Shown piece by piece: positions 24,101-38,000 of a DNA stretch of 64,000 nt. The stretch lies in the NCBI RefSeq assembly GCF_032884065.1, contig NC_088882.1:37802519-37866518 (forward strand), read 5' to 3'. A model generated the notes under the pieces. That model was not told the origin of the DNA and did not search any database. It was given only the letters and a program-made list of their open reading frames with translations. The DNA comes from Artemia franciscana. Its lineage: Eukaryota > Arthropoda > Branchiopoda > Anostraca > Artemiidae. Within the stretch, counting starts at the first letter, position 1; each line of letters begins with the position of its first letter. The position numbers and the translations under genes were made by a program.

Positions 24101-27100
24101 AAAGAGCCTTTAATCACATTCTTTACCATTTGCAATCATAAAATAGTCTAATATCTTCATTTTTTCTCACGGACGGAGCTATTACCCCCGAAAACTAAAA
24201 CTTTTGAAATAGGAAAAGAGCCTTAATCACATTCTATACCATGTTCAATCATAAAATAGTGTAATATCTTCATTTTTTCCACGGACGTAGCTATTACCCC
24301 CGAAAACTAAAACTTTGAAATAGGAAAAGAGCCTTTAATCACATTCTTTACCATGTGCAATCATGAAATAGTTTAATATCTTTTTTTTTCTACGGACGTA
24401 GCTATTACCCCCGAAAACTAAAACTTTTGAAATAGGAAAAGAGCCTTTAATCACATTCTTTACCATTTGCAATCATAAAATAGTCTAATATCTTCATTTT
24501 TTCCACAGACGTAGCTATTACACCCGAAAACTAAAACTTTTGAAATAGGAAAAGAGCCTTTAATCACATTCTGTACCATTTGCAATCATAAAATAGTCTA
24601 ATATCTTCATTTTTTCCACAGACGTAGCTATTACCCCCAAAAAATAGAACTTCTGAAATAGGAAAAGAGCCTTTAATCAAATTCTTTACCATGTGCAATC
24701 ATAAAATAGTCTAATATCTTCATTTTTTCCACGGACGTAGCTATTACCCCCGAAAATTAAAACTTTTGAAATAGGAAAAGAGCCTTTAATCAAATTCTTT
24801 ACCATGTGCGATCATAAAATAGTCTAATATCTTCATTTTTTCCACGGACGTAGCTATTACCCCCGAAAACTAAAACTTTTGAAATAGAAAAAGAGCCTTT
24901 AATCACATTCTTTACCATATGCAATCATAAAATAGTCTAATATCTTCATTTTTTCCGCAGACGTAGCTATTACCCCCGAAAACTAAAACTTTTGAAATGG
25001 GTAAAGAGCCTTTAATCACATTCTTTATTATGTGCAATCATAAAATAGTCAAATATCTTCATTTTTTTCCACGGATGTAGCTATTACCCCCGAAAACTAA
25101 AACTTTTGAAATAGGAAAACAGCCTTTAATCACATTCTTTACCATTTGCAATCATAAAATAGTCTAATATCTTCATTTTTTCCACAGACGTAGCTATTAC
25201 CCCCGAAAACTAAAACTTTTGAAATAGGAAAAGAGCCTTTAATCACATTCTTTACCATGTGCAATCACAAAATAGTCTAATATCTTCATTTTATTCTACG
25301 GACGTAGCTATTACCCCCGAAAACTAAAACTTTTGAAATAGGAAAAGAGCCTTTAATCACATTCTTTACCATGTGCAATCATGAAATAGTTTAATATCTT
25401 CATTTTTTCCACGTACGTAGCTATTACCCCCGAAAACTAAAATTTTTGAAATAGGAAAAGAGCCTTTAATCACATTCTTTACCATGTGCAATCATAAAAT
25501 AGTCTAATATCTTCATTTTTTCCACAGACATAGCTATTACCCTCGAAAACTAAAACTTTTGAAATAGAAAAAGAGCCTTTAATCACATTCTTTACCATGT
25601 GCAATCATAAAATAGTCTAATATCTTCATTTTTTCCCCGGACTTAGCTATTACCCCCGAAAACTAAAACTTTTGAAATAGAAAAGGAGCCTTTAATCACA
25701 TTCTTTAACATTTGCAATCATAAAATAGTCTAATATCTTCTTTTTTTTCCACGGACGTAGCTATTACCCCCGAAAACTAAAACTTTTGAAATGGGAAAAG
25801 AACCTTCAATCACTATCTTTACCATGTGCAATCATAAAATAGTATAATATCTTCATTATTTCCACAGACGTAGCTACTACCCCCGAAAACTAAAACTTTT
25901 GAAATAGGAAAATAGCCTTTAATCACATTCTTTACCATGTGCAATCATGAAATAGTTTAATATCTTTTTTTTTACGGACGTAGCTATTACCTCCGAAAAC
26001 TAAAACTTTTGAAATAGGAAAAGAGCCTTTAATCACATTCTTTACCATTTGCAATCATAAAATAGTCTAATATCTTCATTTTTTCCACAGACGTAGCTAT
26101 TACCCCCGAAAACTAAAACTTTTGAAATAGGAAAATAGCCTTTAATCACATTCTTTACCATTTTCAATCATAAAATAGTCAAATATCTTCATTTTTTCCC
26201 CAGACGTAGCTATTACCCCCGAAATCTAAAACTTCTGAAATAGGAAAAGAGCCTTTAATCAAATTCTTTACCATGTGCAATCATAAAATAGTCTAATATC
26301 TTCAGTTTTTCCACGGACGTAGCTATTACCCCCGAAAATTAAAACTTTTGAAATAGGAAAAGAGCCTTTAATCAAATTCTTTACCATTTGCAATCATAAA
26401 ATAGTCTAATATCTTCATTTTTGCCACGGACGTAGCTATTACCCCCGAAAACTAAAACTTTTGAAATAGAAAAAGAGCCTTTAATCACATTCTTTACCAT
26501 ATGCAATCATAAAATAGTCTAATATCTTCATTTTTCCGCAGACGTAGCTATTACCCCCGAAAACTAAAACTTTTGAAATAGGAAAAGAGCCTTTAATCAC
26601 ATTCTTTATCATGTGCAATCATAAAATAGTCAAATATCTTCATTTTTTTCCACGGACGTAGCTATTACCCCCGAAAACTAAAACTTTTGAAATAGAAAAA
26701 GAGCCTTTAATCACATTCTATATCATTTGCAATCATAAAATAGTCTAATATCTTCATTTTTTCCACAGACGTAGCTATTACCCCCGAAAACTAAAACTTT
26801 TGAATAGGAAAAGAGCCTTTAATCACATTCTTTACCATGTGCAATCATAAAATAGTCTAATATCTTCATTTTTTCCGCAGACAGCTATTACCCTCGAAAA
26901 CTAAAACTTTTGAAATAGGAAAAGAGCCTTTAATCACATTCTTTACCATGTGAAATCATAAAATAGTCTAATATCTTCATTTTTTCCACGGACGTAGCTA
27001 TTACTCCCAAAAACTAAAACTTTTGAAATAGGAAAAGAGCCTTTAATTTCATTCTTTACCATGTGCAATCATAAAATAGTCTAATATCTTCATTTTTTCA

Positions 27101-27500
27101 ACAGACGTAGCTATTACCCCCGAAAACTAAAACTTTTGAAATAGGAAAAGAGCCTTTAATCACATTCTTTACCATATACAATCATAAAATAGTCTAATAT
27201 CTTCATTTTTTCCACGGACGTAGCTATTACCCCCGAAAACTAAAACTTTTGAAATGGGAAAAGAGCCTTTAATCACATTCTTTACCATGTGCAATCATAA
27301 AATAGTCTAATATCTTAATTTTTTCCACGGACGTAAATATCACCCCCGAAAACTGAAACTTTTGAAATAGGAAAAGAGCCTTTAATCACATTCTTTACCA
27401 TGTGCAATCATGAAATAGTTTAATATCTTCATTTTTTCTACGGACGCAGCTATTACCCCCGAAGACTAAAACTTTTGAAATAGGAAAAGAGCCTTTAATC
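21140..27500 (+). repeat. 9.2-kb-shifted satellite duplication (partner 30,339-36,830)
   Basis: The order of variant monomers in this stretch repeats at 30,339-36,830. Markers include a monomer fusion with GCAAACTTGAACTTTTG (22,832; partner 32,030, GCAAACTAGAACTTTTG) and GTGCTATCATAAAATAG. One extra monomer at about 34,490-34,600 changes the offset from 9,200 to about 9,313. Confidence 0.82.
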
Positions 27501-30340
27501 ACATTCTTTACCATTTGCAATCATAAAATAGTCTAATATCTTCATTTTTTCCACAGACGTAGCTATTACCCCCGAAAACTAAAACTTTTGAAATAGGAAA
27601 ATAGCCTTTAATCACATTCTTTACCATTTTAATCATAAAATAGTCTAATATCTTCATTTTTTCCGCAGACGTAGCTATTACCCCCGAAAACTAAAACTTT
27701 TGAAATGGGTAAAGAGCCTTTAATCACATTCTTTATTATGTGCAATCATAAAATAGTCAAATATCTTCATTTTTTTCCACGGATGTAGCTATTACCCCCG
27801 AAAACTAAAACTTTTGAAATAGGAAAACAGCCTTTAATCACATTCTTTACCATTTGCAATCATAAAATAGTCTAATATCTTCATTTTTTCCACAGACGTA
27901 GCTATTACCCCCGAAAACTAAAACTTTTGAAATAGGAAAAGAGCCTTTAATCACATTCTTTACCATGTGCAATCACAAAATAGTCTAATATCTTCATTTT
28001 ATTCTACGGACGTAGCTATTACCCCCGAAAACTAAAACTTTTGAAATAGGAAAAGAGCCTTTAATCACATTCTTTACCATGTGCAATCATGAAATAGTTT
28101 AATATCTTCATTTTTTCCACGTACGTAGCTATTACCCCCGAAAACTAAAATTTTTGAAATAGGAAAAGAGCCTTTAATCACATTCTTTACCATGTGCAAT
28201 CATAAAATAGTCTAATATCTTCATTTTTTCCACAGACATAGCTATTACCCTCGAAAACTAAAACTTTTGAAATAGGAAAAGAGCCTTTAATCACATTCTT
28301 TACCATGTGCAATCATAAAATAGTCTAATATCTTCATTTTTTCCCCGGACTTAGCTATTACCCCCGAAAACTAAAACTTTTGAAATAGAAAAGGAGCCTT
28401 TAATCACATTCTTTAACATTTGCAATCATAAAATAGTCTAATATCTTCTTTTTTTTCCACGGACGTAGCTATTACCCCCGAAAACTAAAACTTTTGAAAT
28501 GGGAAAAGAACCTTCAATCACTATCTTTACCATGTGCAATCATAAAATAGTCTAATATCTTCATTTTTTCCACGGACGTAGCTATTACCCCCGAAAACTA
28601 AACTTTTGAAATAGGAAAAGAGCCTTTAATCACATTCTTTACCATGTGCAATCATGAAATAGTTTAATATCTTTTTTTTTACGGACGTAGCTATTACCCC
28701 CGAAAACTAAAACTTTTGAAATAGGAAAAGAGCCTTTAATCACATTCTTTACCATTTGCAATCATAAAATAGTCTAATATCTTCATTTTTTCCACAGACG
28801 TAGCTATTACCCCCGAAAACTAAAACTTTTGAAATAGGAAAATAGCCTTTAATCACATTCTTTACCATTTTCAATCATAAAATAGTCAAATATCTTCATT
28901 TTTTCCCCAGACGTAGCTATTACCCCCGAAATCTAAAACTTCTGAAATAGGAAAAGAGCCTTTAATCAAATTCTTTACCATGTGCAATCATAAAATAGTC
29001 TAATATCTTCAGTTTTTCCACGGACGTAGCTATTACCCCCGAAAATTAAAACTTTTGAAATAGGAAAAGAGCCTTTAATCAAATTCTTTACCATTTGCAA
29101 TCATAAAATAGTCTAATATCTTCATTTTTGCCACGGACGTAGCTATTACCCCCGAAAACTAAAACTTTTGAAATAGGAAAAGAGCCTTTAATCACATTCT
29201 TTACCATGTGCAATCATAAAATAGTCTAATATCTTCATTTTTTCCGCAGACGTAGCTATTACCCCCGAAAACTAAAACTTTTGAAATAGGAAAAGAGCCT
29301 TTAATCACATTCTTTATCATGTGCAATCATAAAATAGTCAAATATCTTCATTTTTTTCCACGGACGTAGCTATTACCCCCGAAAACTAAAACTTTTGAAA
29401 TAGAAAAAGAGCCTTTAATCACATTCTATACCATTTGCAATCATAAAATAGTCTAATATCTTCATTTTTTCCACAGACGTAGCTATTACCCCCGAAAACT
29501 AAAACTTTTGAATAGGAAAAGAGCCTTTAATCACATTCTTTACCATGTGCAATCATAAAATAGTCTAATATCTTCATTTTTTCCGCAGACAGCTATTACC
29601 CTCGAAAACTAAAACTTTTGAAATAGGAAAAGAGCCTTTAATCACATTCTTTACCATGTGAAATCATAAAATAGTCTAATATCTTCATTTTTTCCACGGA
29701 CGTAGCTATTACTCCCAAAAACTAAAACTTTTGAAATAGGAAAAGAGCCTTTAATTTCATTCTTTACCATGTGCAATCATAAAATAGTCTAATATCTTCA
29801 TTTTTTCAACAGACGTAGCTATTACCCCCGAAAACTAAAACTTTTGAAATAGGAAAAGAGCCTTTAATCACATTCTTTACCATATACAATCATAAAATAG
29901 TCTAATATCTTCATTTTTTCCACGGACGTAGCTATTACCCCCGAAAACTAAAACTTTTGAAATGGGAAAAGAGCCTTTAATCACATTCTTTACCATGTGC
30001 AATCATAAAATAGTCTAATATCTTAATTTTTTCCACGGACGTAAATATCCTCCCCGAAAACTGAAACTTTTGAAATAGGAAAAGAGCCTTTAATCACATT
30101 CTTTACCATGTGCAATCATGAAATAGTTTAATATCTTCATTTTTTCTACGGACGCAGCTATTACCCCCGAAGACTAAAACTTTTGAAATAGGAAAAGAGC
30201 CTTTAATCACATTCTTTACCATTTGCAATCATAAAATAGTCTAATATCTTCATTTTTTCCACAGACGTAGCTATTACCCCCGAAAACTAAAACTTTTGAA
30301 ATAGGAAAATAGCCTTTAATCACATTCTTTACCATTTTAA
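24950..30340 (+). repeat. 2.71-kb satellite higher-order unit, two adjacent copies
   Basis: The copies abut at about 27,659. Markers at constant 2,709-base offset: GAAATGGGTAAAGAGCC (24,99x and 27,70x), CATTCTTTATTATGTGC (25,020 and 27,729) and CATTTTAATCATAAAATAG (27,62x and 30,33x). This equals 24 monomers. A third related block begins near 34,150. Confidence 0.85.
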
Positions 30341-33300
30341 TCATAAAATAGTCAAATATCTTCATTTTTTCCACAGACGTAGCTATTACCCCCGAAATCT
30401 AAAACTTCTGAAATAGGAAAAGAGCCTTTAATCAAATTCTTTACCATGTGCAATCATAAAATAGTCTAATATCTTCAGTTTTTCCACGGACGTAGCTATT
30501 ACCCCCGAAAATTAAAACTTTTGAAATAGGAAAAGAGCCTTTAATCAAATTCTTTACCATTTGCAATCATAAAATAGTCTAATATCTTCATTTTTGCCAC
30601 GGACGTAGCTATTACCCCCGAAAACTAAAACTTTTGAAATAGAAAAAGAGCCTTTAATCACATTCTTTACCATATGCAATCATAAAATAGTCTAATATCT
30701 TCATTTTTCCGCAGACGTAGCTATTACCCCCGAAAACTAAAACTTTTGAAATAGGAAAAGAGCCTTTAATCACATTCTTTATCATGTGCAATCATAAAAT
30801 AGTCAAATATCTTCTTTTTTTTTCCACAGACGTAGCTATTACCCCCGAAAACTAAAACTTTTGAAATAGAAAAAGAGCCTTTAATCACATTCTATATCAT
30901 TTGCAATCATAAAATAGTCTAATATCTTCATTTTTTCCACAGACGTAGCTATTACCCCCGAAAACTAAAACTTTTGAAATAGGAAAAGAGCCTTTAATCA
31001 CATTCTTTACCATGTGCAATCATAAAATAGTCTAATATCTTCATTTTTTCCGCAGACAGCTATTACCCTCGAAAACTAAAACTTTTGAAATAGGAAAAGA
31101 GCCTTTAATCACATTCTTTACCATGTGAAATCATAAAATAGTCTAATATCTTCATTTTTTCTACGGACGTAGCTATTACCCCCGAAAACTAAAACTTTTG
31201 AAATAGGAAAAGAGTCATTAATCACATTCTTTACCATTTGCAATCATAAAATAGTCTAATATCTTCATTTTTTCCACGGACGTAGCTATTACCCCCAAAA
31301 ACTAAAACTTTTGAAATAGGAAAAGAGCCTTTAATTTCATTCTTTACCATGTGCAATCATAAAATAGTCTAATATCTTCATTTTTTCAACAGACGTAGCT
31401 ATTACCCCCGAAAACTAAAACTTTTGAAATAGGAAAGGAGCCTTTAATCACATTCTTTACCATATACAATCATAAAATAGTCTAATATCTTCATTTTTTC
31501 CACGGACGTAGCTATTACCCCCGAAAACTAAAACTTTTGAAATGGGAAAAGACCCTTTAATCACATTCTTTACCATGTGGAATCATAAAATAGTCTAATA
31601 TCTTCATTTTTTCCACGGACGTAAATATCACCCCCGAAAACTAAAACTTTTGAAATAGGAAAAGAGCCTTTAATCAAATTCTTTACCATGTGCAATCATG
31701 AAATAGTTTAATATCTTCATTTTTTCTACGGACGCAGCTATTACCCCCGAAAACTAAAACTTTTGAAATAGGAAAAGAGCCTTTAATCACATTCTTTACC
31801 ATTTGCAATCATAAAATAGTCTAATATCTTCATTTTTTCCACAGACGTAGCTATTACCCCCGAGAACTAAAACTTTTGAAATAGGAAAAGAGCCTTTAAT
31901 CACATTCTGTACCATTTGCAATCATAAAATAGTCTAATATCTTCATTTTTTCCACAGACGTAGCTATTACCCCCAAAAACTAGAACTTTTGAAATAGGAA
32001 AAGAGCGTTTAATCACATTCTTTACCATGTGCAAACTAGAACTTTTGAAATAGGAAAATAGCCTTTAATCACATTCTTTACCATTTGCAATCATAAAATA
32101 GTCAAATATCTGCATTTTTTCCACAGACGTAGCTATTACCCCCGAAAACTAAAACTTCTGAAATAGGAAAAGAGCCTTTAATCAAATTCTTTACCATGTG
32201 CAATCATAAAATAGTCTAATATCTTCATTTTTTCCACGGACGTAGCTATTACCCCCGAAAATTAAAATTTTTCAAATAGGAAAAGAGCCTTTAATCACAT
32301 TTTTTACCATGTGCAGTCATAAAATAGTCTAATATCTTCATTTTTTCCACAGACGTAGCTATTACCCCCCTAAAACTAAAACTTTTGAAATAGAAAAATA
32401 GCCTTTAATCACATTCTTTATCATGTGCAATCATAAAATAGTCAAATATCTTCATTTTTTTCCACGGACGTAGCTATCACCCCCGAAAACTAAACTTTTG
32501 AAATAGAAAAAGAGCCTTTAATCACATTCTTTACCATGTGCTATCATAAAATAGTCTAATATCTTCATTTTTTTCCACGGACGGAGCTATTACCCCCGAA
32601 AACTAAAACTTTTGAAATAGGAAAAGAGCCTTTTATCACATTCTTTACCATGTGCAATCATAAAATAGTCTAATATCTTCATTTTTTCCACAAACGTAGC
32701 TATTACCCCCGAAAACTAAAACTTTTGAAGTAGGAAAAGAGCCTTTATTCACATTCCTTACCATGTGCAATCACAAAATAGTCTAATATCTTCATTTAAT
32801 TCCACGGATGTAGCTATAACCCCCGAAAACTAAAACTTTTGAAATAGGAAAAGAGCCTTTAATCACATTCTTTACCATGCGCAATCATAAAATAGTCTAA
32901 TATCTTCATTTTTTTCGCAGACATAGCTATTACCCTCGAAAACTAAAACTTTTGAAATAGGAAAAGAGCCTTTAATCACATTCTTTACCATGTGCAATCA
33001 TGAAATAGTTTAATATCTTCATTTTTTCCACGTACGTAGCTATTACCCCCAAAAACTAAAATTTTTGAAATAGGAAAAGAGCCTTTAATCACATTCTTTA
33101 CCATGTGCAATCATAAAATAGTCTAATATCTTCATTTTTTCCACAGACATAGCCATTACCCTCGAAAACTAAAACTTTTGAAATAGGAAAGAGCCTTTAA
33201 TCACATTCTTTACCATGTGCAATCATAAAATAGTCTAATATCTTCATTTTTTCCCCGGACTTAGCTATTACCCCCGAAAACTAAAACTTTTGAAATAGAA

Positions 33301-35059
33301 AAAGAGCCTTTAATCACATTCTTTACCATTTGCAATCATAAAATAGTCTAATATCTTCATTTTTTCTCACGGACGGAGCTATTACCCCCGAAAACTAAAA
33401 CTTTTGAAATAGGAAAAGAGCCTTAATCACATTCTATACCATGTGCAATCATAAAATAGTGTAATATCTTCATTTTTTCCACGGACGTAGCTATTACCCC
33501 CAAAAACTAAAACTTTGAAATAGGAAAAGAGCCTTTAATCACATTCTTTACCATGTGCAATCATGAAATAGTTTAATATCTTTTTTTTTCTACGGACGTA
33601 GCTATTACCCCCGAAAACTAAAACTTTTGAAATAGGAAAAGAGCCTTTAATCACATTCTTTACCATTTGCAATCATAAAATAGTCTAATATCTTCATTTT
33701 TTCCACAGATGTAGCTATTACACCCGAAAACTAAAACTTTTGAAATAGGAAAAGAGCCTTTAATCACATTCTGTACCATTTGCAATCATAAAATAGTCTA
33801 ATATCTTCATTTTTTCCACAGACGTAGCTATTACCCCCAAAAACTAGAACTTCTGAAATAGGAAAAGAGCCTTTAATCAAATTCTTTCCCATGTGCAATC
33901 ATAAAATAGTCTAATATCTTCATTTTTTCCACGGACGTAGCTATTACCCCCGAAAATTAAAACTTTTGAAATAGGAAAAGAGCCTTTAATCAAATTCTTT
34001 ACCATGTGCGATCATAAAATAGTCTAATATCTTCATTTTTTCCACGGACGTAGCTATTACCCCCGAAAACTAAAACTTTTGAAATAGAAAAAGAGCCTTT
34101 AATCACATTCTTTACCATATGCAATCATAAAATAGTCTAATATCTTCATTTTTTCCGCAGACGTAGCTATTACCCCCGAAAACTGAAACTTTTGAAATGG
34201 GTAAAGAGCCTTTAATCACATTCTTTATTATGTGCAATCATAAAACAGTCAAATATCTTCATTTTTTTCCACGGATGTAGCTATTACCCCCGAAAACTAA
34301 AACTTTTGAAATAGGAAAACAGCCATTAATCACATTCTTTACCATTTGCAATCATAAAATAGTCTAATATCTTCATTTTTTCCACAGACGTAGCTATTAC
34401 CCCCGAAAACTAAAACTTTTGAAATAGGAAAAGAGCCTTTAATCACATTCTTTACCATGTGCAATCACAAAATAGTCTAATATCTTCATTTTTTCCCCGG
34501 ACGTAGCTATTAACCCCGAAAACTAAAACTTTTGAAATAGGAAAAGAGCCTTTAATCACATTCTTTACCATGTGCAATCACAAAATAGTCTAATATCTTC
34601 ATTTTATTCTACGGACGTAGCTATTACCCCCGAAAACTAAAACTTTTGAAATAGGAAAAGAGCCTTTAATGACATTCTTTACCATGTGCAATCATGAAAT
34701 AGTTTAATATCTTCATTTTTTCCACGTACGTAGCTATTACCCCCGAAAACTAAAATTTTTGAAATAGGAAAAGAGCCTTTAATCACATTCTTTACCATGT
34801 GCAATCATAAAATAGTCTAATATCTTCATTTTTTCCACAGACATAGCTATTACCCTCGAAAACTAAAACTTTTGAAATAGAAAAAGAGCCTTTAATCACA
34901 TTCTTTACCATGTGCAATCATAAAATAGTCTAATATCTTCATTTTTTCCCCGGACTTAGCTATTACCCCCGAAAACTAAAACTTTTGAAATAGAAAAGGA
35001 GCCTTTAATCACATTCTTTAACATTTGCAATCATAAAATAGTCTAATATCTTCTTTTTT

Positions 35060-38000
35060 TTCCACGGACGTAGCTATTACCCCCGAAAACTAAAACTTTT
35101 GAAATGGGAAAAGAACCTTCAATCACATTCTTTACCATGTGCAATCATAAAATAGTCTAATATCTTCATTTTTTCCACGGACGTAGCTATTACCCCCGAA
35201 AACTAAACTTTTGAAATAGGAAAAGAGCCTTTAATCACATTCTTTACCATGTGCAATCATGAAATAGTTTAATATCTTTTTTTTTTACGGACGTAGCTAT
35301 TACCCCCGAAAACTAAAACTTTTGAAATAGGAAAAGAGCCTTTAATCACATTCTTTACCATTTGCAATCATAAAATAGTCTAATATCTTCAGTTTTTCCA
35401 CAGACGTAGCTATTACCCCCGAAAACTAAAACTTTTGAAATAGGAAAATAGCCTTTAATCACATTCTTTACCATTTTCAATCATAAAATAGTCAAATATC
35501 TTCATTTTTTCCCCAGACGTAGCTATTACCCCCGAAATCTAAAACTTCTGAAATAGGAAAAGAGCCTTTAATCAAATTCTTTACCATGTGCAATCATAAA
35601 ATAGTCTAATATCTTCAGTTTTTCCACGGACGTAGCTATTACCCCCGAAAATTAAAACTTTTGAAATAGGAAAAGAGCCTTTAATCAAATTCTTTACCAT
35701 TTGCAATCATAAAATAGTCTAATATCTTCATTTTTGCCACGGACGTAGCTATTACCCCCGAAAACTAAAACTTTTGAAATAGAAAAAGAGTCTTTAATCA
35801 CATTCTTTACCATATGCAATCATAAAATAGTCTAATATCTTCATTTTTCCGCAGACGTAGCTATTACCCCCGAAAACTAAAACTTTTGAAATAGGAAAAG
35901 AGCCTTTAATCACATTCTTTATCATGTGCAATCATAAAATAGTCAAATATCTTCATTTTTTTCCACGGACGTAGCTATTACCCCCGAAAACTAAAACTTT
36001 TGAAATAGAAAAAGAGCCTTTAATCACATTCTATATCATTTGCAATCATAAAATAGTCTAATATCTTCATTTTTTCCACAGACGTAGCTATTACCCCCGA
36101 AAACTAAAACTTTTGAATAGGAAAAGAGCCTTTAATCACATTCTTTACCATGTGCAATCATAAAACAGTCTAATATCTTCATTTTTTCCGCAGACAGCTA
36201 TTACCCTCGAAAACTAAAACTTTTGAAATAGGAAAAGAGCCTTTAATCACATTCTTTACCATGTGAAATCATAAAATAGTCTAATATCTTCATTTTTTCC
36301 ACGGACGTAGCTATTACTCCCAAAAACTAAAACTTTTGAAATAGGAAAAGAGCCTTTAATTTCATTCTTTACCATGTGCAATCATAAAATAGTCTAATAT
36401 CTTCATTTTTTCAACAGACGTAGCTATTACCCCCGAAAACTAAAACTTTTGAAATAGGAAAAGAGCCTTTAATCACATTCTTTACCATATACAATCATAA
36501 AATAGTCTAATATCTTCATTTTTTCCACGGACGTAGCTATTACCCCCGAAAACTAAAACTTTTGAAATGGGAAAAGAGCCTTTAATCACATTCTTTACCA
36601 TGTGCAATCATAAAATAGTCTAATATCTTAATTTTTTCCACGGACGTAAATATCACCCCCGAAAACTGAAACTTTTGAAATAGGAAAAGAGCCTTTAATC
36701 ACATTCTTTACCATGTGCAATCATGAAATAGTTTAATATCTTCATTTTTTCTACGGACGCAGCTATTACCCCCGAAAACTAAAACTTTTGAAATAGGAAA
36801 AGAGCCTTTAATCACATTCTTTACCATTTGCAATCATAAAATAGTCTAATATCTTCATTTTTTCCACAGACGTAGCTATTACCCCTGAGAACTAAAACTT
36901 TTGAAATAGGAAAAGAGCCTTTAATCACATTCTGTACCATTTGCAATCATAAAAAAGTCTAATATCTTCATTTTTTCCACAGACGTAGCTATTACCCCCA
37001 AAAACTAGAACTTTTGAAATAGGAAAAGAGCCTTTAATCACATTCTTTACCATGTGCAAACTAGAACTTTTGAAATAGGAAAAGAGCCTTTAATCACATT
37101 ATTTACCATGTGCAATCATAAAATAGTCTAATATCTTCATTTTTTCCACGGTCATAGCTATTACCACCGAAAACTAAAACTTTTGAAATAGGAAAATAGC
37201 CTTTAATCACATTCTTTACCATTTGCAATCATAAAATAGTCAAATATCTGCATTTTTTCCACAGACGTAGCTATTACCCCCGAAAACTAAAACTTCTGAA
37301 ATAGGAAAAGAGCCTTTAATCAAATTCTTTACCATGTGCAATCATAAAATAGTCTAATATCTTCATTTTTTCCACGGACGTAGCTATTACCCCCGAAAAT
37401 TAAAACTTTTGAAATAGGAAAAGAGCCTTTAATCACATTCTTTACCATGTGCAGTCATAAAATAGTCTAATATCTTCATTTTTTCCACGGACGTAGCTAT
37501 TACCCCCGAAAACTAAAACTTTTGAAATAGAAAAAGAGCCTTTAATCACATTCTTTACCATTTGCAATCATAAAATAGTCTATTATCTTCATTTTTTCCA
37601 CGGACGTAGCTATTACCACCGAAAACTAAAACTTTTGAAATGGGAAAAGAACCTTCAATCACATTCTTTACCATGTGCAATCATAAAATAGTCTAATATC
37701 TTCATTTTTTCCACGGTCATAGCTATTACCACCGAAAACTAAAACTTTTGAAATAGGAAAATAGCCTTTAATCACATTCTTTACCATTTGCAATCATAAA
37801 ATAGTCAAATATCTGCATTTTTTCCACAGACGTAGCTATTACCTCCGAAAACTAAAACTTCTGAAATAGGAAAAGTGCCTTTAATCAAATTCTTTACCAT
37901 GTGCAATCATAAAATAGTCTAATATCTTCATTTTTTCCACGGACGTAGCTATTACCCCCGAAAATTAAAACTTTTGAAATAGGAAAAGAGCCTTTAATCA